NCBI GenBank assembly: GCA_964409675.1
Contig: CAYPEF010000041.1
Coordinates: 1-16,970 of the forward strand
Length of the DNA: 16,970 nt
Reading direction: 5' to 3'
Origin: CAYMDD01 sp964409675
Lineage (GTDB): Bacteria > Pseudomonadota > Alphaproteobacteria > Rickettsiales > SXRF01
This document shows, one piece after another, positions 6,651 through 13,218 of the stretch. Both the position numbers and the translations under genes were made by a program. The number at the start of each line of letters is the position of its first letter. The stretch's first letter is position 1. The notes beneath the pieces are model-generated. The model was not told the origin of the DNA. It searched no databases and saw only the letters and a program-made list of their open reading frames with translations.

Positions 6651-9600
6651 TTGCTGCGATCATTGATACGATTTTTTCTGGGCGCCGTGCTGGGGCTGGC
6701 GCTGGTGGCGCTGCTGATGCTGAACGTGTTTCTGGCGTGGATCGCCACCGGCCCGCGCTCGATTGACAAGGCCATTCCCTATCTGGAGCGGGAAATCGGC
6801 AAGCTGGACGCCGGGCAGAGCATCAAGGTGGAAAACGGTTACCTGCTCTGGGATGGCTGGCAGAATCCCATTGGCATTAAGCTCAGAAACGTGAAGGTTT
6901 ATACGTCGGAAGGGCAGCTGTTCGCCAAATTCCCGGAAATCTCGCTCGGGCTGGATATACCGGCGTTGCTGGTCGGGCAGCTGATTCCCAATTCCATTAC
7001 GCTGGGCTCTCCCATCGTGAGCCTTTACCAGCATGCGGACGGCAGCATTACTTTCGGGGTGCAGGGGGCGGAAGTGCAGGAGCCGGATGCGGCGTCGGTC
7101 AAGGTGGAGAGCTGGAGCGAGATGTTCACCCGGCTTACCGGCACCGCCACGGCGCGGGGGCTGAAGCACATCGTCATCAAGGATGCAAGCGTCAGCATTG
7201 GCAATGAGCGTAGCGGCATTCTCACCCGGGTAGAGCATGTGCGGGCGGATTTCACGCACCGCTGGGGGAATCTGGATATCACCTTTTCCGCGCGCATCCC
7301 GCAGAAGGAGCGCACCGGCATCGTGGCTGGGCAGGTGCATTCGCCCGACGATGCGGACAGTTTCATCGCCAAGCTGCAATTCTCCGGCGTGCAGCCGGGG
7401 GATTTCGGCGGGCTGTTCGCGAGTTCCGAGGTTAGCGCGCTGCAATTCCCGCTTTCGGGGTGGATTAACGGCAATATTGCCAAGAATGGCCTGCCGAAGC
7501 AGGCGCAATTTGAGCTGCGCGCCGAGAAGGGGCGCATTGAAAGCGATACCTTCGAGGGCGGGCTTTCGTTAGCCAGTGCGACCGTTGAAGGCGTGATAAC
7601 CGGGGTAACGAGGGTCAGCGTCACTAACGCTGCCATTGATCTGGGCGGCCCGGTGCTAAGCGCCAATGGCGCGGCGGACTGGGGCGGCGAGGGGTTGGCG
7701 GTGGCGGCGAAGGCGTCGCTGCGCAATCTGCCGGTGAATGAGATAAAGCGCGTGTGGCCTAAAACCCTTTCGCCCATGTCACGCGAATGGGTAACGCAGA
7801 ATATCAACAACGGCATGGTGCAGGAAGCTTCCGTGGAGGTGAATGCGCAGCCCGGCGAGCTGGCGCAGCCGCACCTGCCTGATGAGGTGATACGCGGGCA
7901 GGTGGCGTTCAACGGAGCGAGCGTTCAGTATAAGCCCGAGCACCCGCAAGTGACAAATGTCTCAGGCGTTGTGCATGTTAATGCCAACGCCATGCAGGTG
8001 GATATTTCAGGCGCGCATTTCATGACTGGCAGCATACTCCAGCAAGGCAGGCTTTCGATTGCCGATCTGAATGCCGATAACCCGAAAATCGAGATTCACG
8101 GCACGGTAAGCGCCCCCGCTTCGGATGTGGCGCGGTTTCTGTCTTTGCCTGACATGCAGCACGCGCAGCGACTCAATATTCGCCCCGAAGATACCAAAGG
8201 CAGCGTGAACGGGGAAATGACGCTGGGTTTCCTGTTCTTCGCGCCGCGCGATGAAAAAGGGCATATCAAGGATGAGGAGTTGGTGCAGTATGACATCAAG
8301 GGCGATGTCAGCGGGGTGACGCTGCCAGGGTTCATGAAAAAATTCGATATCGCTGATGCCACCGGCAAGGTGGAGGTGGATAACCGGCATATCCGCTTTT
8401 CCGGCAAGGCGGGGGTGAATCAGGCGGCAAGTGAAGGGGAAGTGCGCTACCTATTCACGCCGGATGAAAACGGGCTTGATACCTTCATCAACGCCGCAGC
8501 CGTTGCCCCGGCGATAATGCTTAAAGAATACGGCTACCCGGAAAAAATCGTCACCGACGGGCCGGTGAAGGTGAATGCGGATGTGCGGCTGGGGCATAGC
8601 GTGGAACTGATCGACGCACGACTGGATCTGACACAGGCCATGATGCAACTGGACCTGCTCAACTGGCGCAAGGAAGCCGGAAAGCCGGCGCAGGCGGATG
8701 TGCGGGTGGAGACCAAGGGCGAGCGCACCACAATACCGGCCTTTGCTTTTACCTCCGAAAATGAACACGCGGAAGGAAGCGCGGAAATGCTGCGCGTCGG
8801 CGATCTACAGCGGTTGCAGATGAGCGCCCTTAAGCTTGGCGCGAATGACCTGGTGCTGGAATATATCCCCACGGAAAAGGGATTCTCCCTGCATGCCGAA
8901 GGCGAATCGGCCGACCTGACGCCGTTCATGGAGGACAAGGAAGGCGGCGATTTTTCCTTCGAGCATATGCCGGTGATCGATACCGAAATGAAAGTTCGGC
9001 GGGTAATCATGGCTGAAGATCGTTACGTTACCGATGTCAGCGGGCGTATTCAATGCGAGGAGCGCTTTTGCCCGAATGTGGAACTGAGCGGCAAGGCCGG
9101 GAATGCGCCATTTAGCTACAGCATCAGGCGAAACGGAAACGGGCGCATGCTGGAGGCGCGGGCGGAAGATGCCGGCGCGTTCCTGCGCAATTTCAATTTA
9201 TTCGACGGTATTCAGGGCGGGCAGCTGCGCCTGAGCGGAACCTATGATGACACCAGGCCGTCGCGCCCGCTGAAAGGAATGTTTAGCATCAGCGAACATA
9301 CTATCAGCGATGCGCCGGCGCTGGCAAAGGTACTGACGCTGGCATCGCTTACCGGTTTCGTGGATACGTTGCAAGGCAAGGGTATTACCTTCGTGAAGCT
9401 CTTCGTGCCCTATACCCTGGAAAATGATGTGATTACCCTGCTCGATGCGCGCAGCTACGGCCCCGCCATGGGGCTGACCGCGGAAGGTACCATTCGCTTT
9501 CCCGGCAAGAAGCTGGACCTGAAAGGTACGATAGTGCCGTCTTACACGCTGAACAGTTTTTTTAGCAAGGTGCCGCTGATCGGTGAAATTCTTACCGGTG

Positions 9601-9749
9601 GGAAGGGGGAGGGCATCATCGCCGCCCGCTACAGCATCAGCGGCACGCCGGAAGAGCCGGATGTCAGTGTCAATCCGCTTTCCATACTCACACCCGGCTT
9701 CCTGCGCCACGTGTTCGACATATTCGATGCGCCCGAGAATAAGCAATAA
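6651..9749 (+). CDS. AsmA/YhdP-like envelope protein (DUF3971 and AsmA_2 type)
   Basis: This 1032-residue protein has one N-terminal membrane anchor (about residues 8-32) and a long periplasmic part made mostly of short beta-strands. It resembles the AsmA/TamB/YhdP group of bridge-like proteins, members of which carry phospholipids between inner and outer membrane in E. coli. The C-terminus is the clearest evidence: PGKKLDLKGT, then a YTLNSFFSKVPLIGEILTGG segment near 963-985, and SVNPLSILTPGFLR near the end, the AsmA_2 pattern. It is shorter than E. coli YhdP (about 1266). Two close cysteines, C802 and C807, could form a periplasmic disulfide. The start is TTG: no in-frame ATG lies nearby, GAGG is five bases upstream, and the membrane anchor follows directly. 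It stands alone, convergent with the carboxypeptidase gene. Confidence 0.85.
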   Translation: MLRSLIRFFLGAVLGLALVALLMLNVFLAWIATGPRSIDKAIPYLEREIGKLDAGQSIKVENGYLLWDGWQNPIGIKLRNVKVYTSEGQLFAKFPEISLGLDIPALLVGQLIPNSITLGSPIVSLYQHADGSITFGVQGAEVQEPDAASVKVESWSEMFTRLTGTATARGLKHIVIKDASVSIGNERSGILTRVEHVRADFTHRWGNLDITFSARIPQKERTGIVAGQVHSPDDADSFIAKLQFSGVQPGDFGGLFASSEVSALQFPLSGWINGNIAKNGLPKQAQFELRAEKGRIESDTFEGGLSLASATVEGVITGVTRVSVTNAAIDLGGPVLSANGAADWGGEGLAVAAKASLRNLPVNEIKRVWPKTLSPMSREWVTQNINNGMVQEASVEVNAQPGELAQPHLPDEVIRGQVAFNGASVQYKPEHPQVTNVSGVVHVNANAMQVDISGAHFMTGSILQQGRLSIADLNADNPKIEIHGTVSAPASDVARFLSLPDMQHAQRLNIRPEDTKGSVNGEMTLGFLFFAPRDEKGHIKDEELVQYDIKGDVSGVTLPGFMKKFDIADATGKVEVDNRHIRFSGKAGVNQAASEGEVRYLFTPDENGLDTFINAAAVAPAIMLKEYGYPEKIVTDGPVKVNADVRLGHSVELIDARLDLTQAMMQLDLLNWRKEAGKPAQADVRVETKGERTTIPAFAFTSENEHAEGSAEMLRVGDLQRLQMSALKLGANDLVLEYIPTEKGFSLHAEGESADLTPFMEDKEGGDFSFEHMPVIDTEMKVRRVIMAEDRYVTDVSGRIQCEERFCPNVELSGKAGNAPFSYSIRRNGNGRMLEARAEDAGAFLRNFNLFDGIQGGQLRLSGTYDDTRPSRPLKGMFSISEHTISDAPALAKVLTLASLTGFVDTLQGKGITFVKLFVPYTLENDVITLLDARSYGPAMGLTAEGTIRFPGKKLDLKGTIVPSYTLNSFFSKVPLIGEILTGGKGEGIIAARYSISGTPEEPDVSVNPLSILTPGFLRHVFDIFDAPENKQ

Positions 9750-9767
9750 CCGCTACCCCGTTCCGAC

Positions 9768-9794
9768 GTTATCCCCGCACATGGCCGGGATAAC
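9768..9794. terminator. Hairpin between the convergent AsmA-like and carboxypeptidase genes
   Basis: GTTATCCC (9768-9775) pairs with GGGATAAC (9787-9794), an 8-bp perfect stem with an 11-base loop. There is no T-run on either side, so intrinsic termination would be weak. Its position between two converging stop codons suggests a bidirectional end or an mRNA-protecting stem. Confidence 0.4.
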
Positions 9795-9868
9795 TATGCT
9801 TAATTGATTTGCGAGAATATGCGCGCATGCTTTTCCATGAGCGCGGTGCTGCGCGTTATGGCGTTGCT

Positions 9869-11242
9869 TTATTTTCCGCCGCGCACCATCAGGCACTGGC
9901 GCTTCTGCGCGGAGAGGGCGGCGCAGGCTTGCTTGGCGTCTTCCGCCGAAAGACCGGTAAGCCGGGCCATGGTGAGCTTCTTGCCGCGGTGGGTAATCGG
10001 TTTATAAAGCGCTTTTGAGCCTTTCAGCGCATCTTGCGCAATCTGTCGCGCGGATGCTACGGCTTCTCGGGCGTTCTCGCTTTGTGGGAACATGCCAACT
10101 TGGATGCTCCAGTTGCGCAGCTTTGCCGCAGCCCGCTGTGAAGTTACCGCAGGCGCTGCGACGGGCTTTTCCTCCAGCCTTTCCGTAACCTGCGTTGCAG
10201 GCGCCTGCTCCTGCGCTACTTCTTCCGTTTCCGCCGGCTCTTCCACCGGCTGCGCCGGCTTAACCGCAAGGGCGGGCACAGGTTTGGTTTTTGCCTGCCC
10301 CTGCGCAAGCTGGATGAAGGTGCGGTCTAGCATGCTCATCATCTCCTGGTCGCGCCCGGCACCGGTGCGCCCGCCCATGATAACCCCCACCAGCGATGTA
10401 TTGCCGCGCTTGACAGAGGTGACGAGGTTGAAACCAGATGCATTGATAAACCCCGTCTTCACCCCGTCCGCGCCGGGATAGCGCCCGAGCAGGCGGTTAT
10501 GCCCTTCATAAGTGCGACCCTGGAAGGAAAAGCGCGTATGACTAAAATAAGGGTAATATTCTGGAAAATCACGCCGCAGGGCGATAGCGAGCTTGGCCAG
10601 ATCGACGGCGGTTGTGATTTGCCGCGCGTCCGGCAGGCCGGAAGGGTTATGAAAAGTGGTATTGCGCATGCCGAGCTGACGCGCCTTGTTATTCATCATT
10701 ATCGCGAAATTGAACTGCGTTTCGCCCAGCGCTTCGGCAATGGCCATGGCTACGTCGTTGGCGGAGCGAACAATCAGCGCGTCGATAGCGGTTTGCACCG
10801 GGATACGATCCCCGGGCAGGAGGTTTATGTTTGTTTGCGGCTGCGCGGCGGCTTTGACGGAAATGGGGATCGTGCTATCCATGCGCCAGCGGCCGCTTTT
10901 GAGCGCCTCGAAGGTGAGGTACAGCGTCATCATCTTGGTGAGCGAGGCAGGGTGGCGGATGCCGTTGGAGTTTTTCTCGTATAATACATTACCGGTTCTG
11001 GCATCCACTACCAGCGCGGCAAAACGGGCGTCGTTGGTGAAAGATGACGTGTCCCTTTGCACCTTCTGTGCACTTGATCGCTTTTTGGAGGTGCTTTTTT
11101 TTGCGGTTTTCTTTTTTGCAGGCTTGGCCTTCTGCGCGCTTTGCGCGTAAGCGTCCGAGACGCCGAAGGGGGCGACCGGAAGGCTGCTGGATGATACAAA
11201 AAAGAACAGGCAGGCGAAGAAAAGGCGGAGGAAAGATTTCAT
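9869..11242 (-). CDS. D-alanyl-D-alanine carboxypeptidase (family S11) with SPOR domain
   Basis: This low-molecular-weight penicillin-binding protein trims the terminal D-Ala from peptidoglycan pentapeptides in the periplasm. It has 457 residues. A signal peptide ends near AYA-Q34; a very Lys-rich stretch follows (about 38-60). The catalytic domain carries all three motifs: S100-L-T-K103 with the nucleophile S100, S160-A-N162, and K262-T-G264. A Pro/Glu/Ala-rich linker (about 315-372) leads to a C-terminal SPOR domain (about 376-455), which in other proteins binds glycan strands stripped of stem peptides at the division site. This layout is common in alphaproteobacteria and suggests septal targeting. 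The gene is DacA/DacF-like; I do not assign a symbol. It is divergent from the phasin gene and shares its control region. Its Shine-Dalgarno is weak. Confidence 0.93.
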   Translation of the reverse strand: MKSFLRLFFACLFFFVSSSSLPVAPFGVSDAYAQSAQKAKPAKKKTAKKSTSKKRSSAQKVQRDTSSFTNDARFAALVVDARTGNVLYEKNSNGIRHPASLTKMMTLYLTFEALKSGRWRMDSTIPISVKAAAQPQTNINLLPGDRIPVQTAIDALIVRSANDVAMAIAEALGETQFNFAIMMNNKARQLGMRNTTFHNPSGLPDARQITTAVDLAKLAIALRRDFPEYYPYFSHTRFSFQGRTYEGHNRLLGRYPGADGVKTGFINASGFNLVTSVKRGNTSLVGVIMGGRTGAGRDQEMMSMLDRTFIQLAQGQAKTKPVPALAVKPAQPVEEPAETEEVAQEQAPATQVTERLEEKPVAAPAVTSQRAAAKLRNWSIQVGMFPQSENAREAVASARQIAQDALKGSKALYKPITHRGKKLTMARLTGLSAEDAKQACAALSAQKRQCLMVRGGK

Positions 11243-11292
11243 CGGTGCGCTTCAGGAGTGATAATGATCCGATAGCACGCAATAGAGCATTG

Positions 11293-11397
11293 TGCAACAC
11301 GCCTTGCAATCGCAATTTAGTTGTACATTCTTCGCGAGTGCAACTTGACATACGCTATGCGCAGTTTTATATGTAAGTGCAAATATGTTGCAGTGCA
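11293..11397. promoter_or_regulatory. TGCA-rich cluster, possible PhaR-type operator region
   Basis: Six TGCA tetramers start at 11293, 11305, 11339, 11378, 11389 and 11394, flanking and overlapping the phasin promoter. PhaR, the PHA-responsive repressor of alpha- and betaproteobacteria, binds TGC-rich sites before phasin genes (established, from memory). The link here is inferred. The region also lies upstream of the divergent carboxypeptidase gene. Confidence 0.4.
11345..11373 (+). promoter_or_regulatory. Sigma-70-type promoter for the phasin gene
   Basis: A perfect -35 TTGACA (11345-11350) is followed after 17 bases by TATATG (11368-11373, four of six matches to the -10). Transcription would start near 11380, giving a leader of about 90 bases before the phasin start codon. 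It is the best -35 in the window. Confidence 0.6.
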
Positions 11398-11469
11398 CAC
11401 TTGATCGTTTTTCAACTATTTTTATTGCGCGCAACCATGATTAACCCGCTCACGCTGTAAGGAGCATTT

Positions 11470-12096
11470 ATGACCACTACGACCAAGAAACCATCCTCCG
11501 GTTCTCCCGCTTCTGCGAAAACCGCTTCCAACGCAACCGCCGCCGCAAGCCGCGCCGCAAAAACTGCATTTAACGCGGTGGAATCCACCCGCTCTTCAGC
11601 CGAGAACGTAGTAAAAATCGGCAGCAACGCAGTAAAAGACCTGATTGCTTCCGGCAGCAGCGAAGTGCAGCGCGCGCATGAGAAAATGTATGAAATGAGC
11701 CGTGAAAGCGCTAACAACGTCGCCCGCTCCGCCGACATGATGACCAAGGCGATGTATGAAGTGATCAATATCTACCGCGACAATGTGGAAGCCTGCCTGG
11801 AGTGCAGCAGCACTATGACCGGCCTTGCCAAGTCGCTCGGCCAGGAAGCTTCCGATTATATCAATAAGTCATTCTCCGATCAGGTGGAGCTGTCCAAGGA
11901 AGCTTTCAGCTGCCGCACATTTAATGACATGATCGAGCTGCAGAATAAGGTCATGAAGCAATCGATGGACAATTATTTCGGCGAATGCATGAAAATGTAT
12001 AATATGATGTTCGAATGCGCCACCGAAGCGCTGGAGCCGATCAACCAGCGCGTCTCCGACGCCACCGAGCAGGTCAGCCGCCTGATCGCCGCGTAA
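11470..12096 (+). CDS. Phasin family protein (PHA granule-associated)
   Basis: Phasins coat polyhydroxyalkanoate granules in the cytoplasm and control their number and size. The 208 residues are nearly all helical. A Thr/Ser/Ala/Lys-rich N-terminus (1-45) leads into the phasin_2 core (about 95-195), where patterns such as SDYINKSFSDQVELSKEAFSCRTFNDMIELQ match the family. There is no signal peptide or membrane segment. Five cysteines (C109, C112, C148, C173, C183) are unusual for a phasin. An ideal AAGGAG lies five bases before the ATG, and a perfect TTGACA promoter and strong terminator frame the gene, so high expression as a single-gene unit is likely. No PHA synthase, depolymerase or PhaR gene is in the window. 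Some phasin-like proteins act in other roles, so the granule role is probable, not shown. Confidence 0.85.
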   Translation: MTTTTKKPSSGSPASAKTASNATAAASRAAKTAFNAVESTRSSAENVVKIGSNAVKDLIASGSSEVQRAHEKMYEMSRESANNVARSADMMTKAMYEVINIYRDNVEACLECSSTMTGLAKSLGQEASDYINKSFSDQVELSKEAFSCRTFNDMIELQNKVMKQSMDNYFGECMKMYNMMFECATEALEPINQRVSDATEQVSRLIAA

Positions 12097-12117
12097 AAAA
12101 ACACAGCCTTGTATTAT

Positions 12118-12153
12118 AAAGCCCCGCTGATAATTTCAGCGGGGCTTTTTTTT
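12118..12153 (+). terminator. Rho-independent terminator after the phasin gene
   Basis: GCCCCGCTGA (12121-12130) pairs perfectly with 12136-12145 around a five-base loop and is followed by eight T residues; an upstream AAA extends the stem. It lies 21 bases after the stop codon. Confidence 0.95.
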
Positions 12154-12217
12154 AAAATGAAATATTATATATTCAGGATGTTTAATCAGAGTATCTTTCA
12201 TCTGAGATATTAGGACA

Positions 12218-12232
12218 TTAACCATTTATTAA
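12218..12232. promoter_or_regulatory. Perfect CtrA-type box
   Basis: TTAACCATTTATTAA is an exact TTAA-N7-TTAA and includes the extended TTAACCAT half-site reported for Caulobacter CtrA. It lies in the AT-rich spacer 120 bases before the two-TM gene at 12352 and 65 bases after the phasin terminator, so the two-TM gene is the only sensible target. No good -10 is seen at the expected distance downstream. Confidence 0.5.
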
Positions 12233-12351
12233 ATTTTGTGCTTCACTGTTGCTTCAGCGTCCTGTATGGCGAGATGAATGGAACCGCCTGTCATATCAGG
12301 TGCCTGCGTATAGAATGAATACACGGTTCAACCATAACCAGGGATGCGATT

Positions 12352-13149
12352 ATGTCTCACACGGAACCCTCGCTTTCGGTAGATTCTCCTTCCGCAAATA
12401 ATTTTTTTGGCAATAAAGACGTAAACTGGTGGATACTGCTTGGAGTGGCGGTACTGGCGGTGCCTGGATTTGCCATCATGATGATCACGTTGATTCAGCC
12501 AAGCGGTATAGGCGTGGCGATTATTTTCATGGCTTCCTGTTGGCTGTGCACCTATGCAGGATTGCGCATAATGGAAAATCCGCGCATTGCCATTCCCTAT
12601 CTGCTGGAGAAAATGACGCTGACGGAAGAGGAACGGCAGCAATATATAGCCGCCATCAGCGAAAGCGAGCGCTCCTATGCCGGGTGGAAGCAGGAATATG
12701 AACATTGCCACGATGCCTTTATGGGGCTCTCGCGCCAGCCTGCCTGGGATTATATGGACCAGCTGGCGGCGGCTTTGAGTGAGGTAAAGCATTCGCTGTC
12801 GCAAAGCAGCGCCGTTGCGCCTGAAGCGCTTAAGAAGCTGAATGCATGGATGGTGAGCTCCAAACCGGCGGTAATGGAGAGCTACTTGCAGGCACTTGCC
12901 GCTGCATATGCCTATGCGCGCTCGTCGATGCAGGAATCAGGACGCAATATCGACACGCTCTACCCCGGACTGGAAAAAGGCGATCTGAGCCGCTTCGAGC
13001 GTGCACCGCACCTGCTGAAGAATACCGGCCGCAAGCTGTTGATCGATATTCGCAGCAAATACCCCTTCGTAGCGGCGCAGTTAAACCATATGGCTGCACC
13101 GGATCGCGATACGCCCATGTTTTCAGTGCCAGTGCGAAAAAAAGGGTAA
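12352..13149 (+). CDS. Uncharacterised protein with two N-terminal membrane helices
   Basis: I do not recognise this 265-residue protein. After a short polar N-terminus it has two membrane helices (about 26-48 and 52-72) joined by a very short turn, so both ends should be cytoplasmic. The remaining 190 residues look largely helical and charged, with no Asp/His/Cys catalytic pattern; Trp and Tyr are fairly frequent (for example YAGWKQEYEHCHD at about 109-121). The C-terminus ends in a basic VRKKG. The ATG at 12352 has AGGGA about eight bases upstream. It is a single-gene unit: a strong terminator lies on each side, and a perfect CtrA box lies upstream. This may point to a cell-cycle, polarity or motility-linked role, which is inference only. 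Confidence 0.75.
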   Translation: MSHTEPSLSVDSPSANNFFGNKDVNWWILLGVAVLAVPGFAIMMITLIQPSGIGVAIIFMASCWLCTYAGLRIMENPRIAIPYLLEKMTLTEEERQQYIAAISESERSYAGWKQEYEHCHDAFMGLSRQPAWDYMDQLAAALSEVKHSLSQSSAVAPEALKKLNAWMVSSKPAVMESYLQALAAAYAYARSSMQESGRNIDTLYPGLEKGDLSRFERAPHLLKNTGRKLLIDIRSKYPFVAAQLNHMAAPDRDTPMFSVPVRKKG

Positions 13150-13169
13150 GCGGCATTGCATATAAATTT

Positions 13170-13197
13170 AAAGCCCCGGCTTAGCCGGGGCTTTTTT
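13170..13197. terminator. Terminator between two convergent genes
   Basis: GCCCCGGC (13173-13180) pairs with GCCGGGGC (13184-13191) around TTA, with AAA on the left and six T on the right. It ends the plus-strand two-TM gene and can also act, more weakly, on the minus-strand gene that stops at 13219. Confidence 0.93.
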
Positions 13198-13218
13198 ACA
13201 TATGCATTCTTGAAAGTG

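Noticed and set aside
7025..7912. 295- and 282-codon minus-strand frames opposite the AsmA-like gene
   Set aside because: They are low-complexity shadows. The plus-strand product has a membrane anchor and a clear AsmA_2 end.
9804..10018. Short plus-strand frames opposite the carboxypeptidase 3' end
   Set aside because: They overlap the SPOR-domain coding region and show no family features.
11068..11413. Two similar stretches, GTGCACTTGATCG at 11068 and GTGCACACTTGATCG at 11393
   Set aside because: The shared uninterrupted stretch is only ten bases, one copy is inside coding sequence for the Lys-rich region, and indels break the rest; chance is a sufficient explanation.
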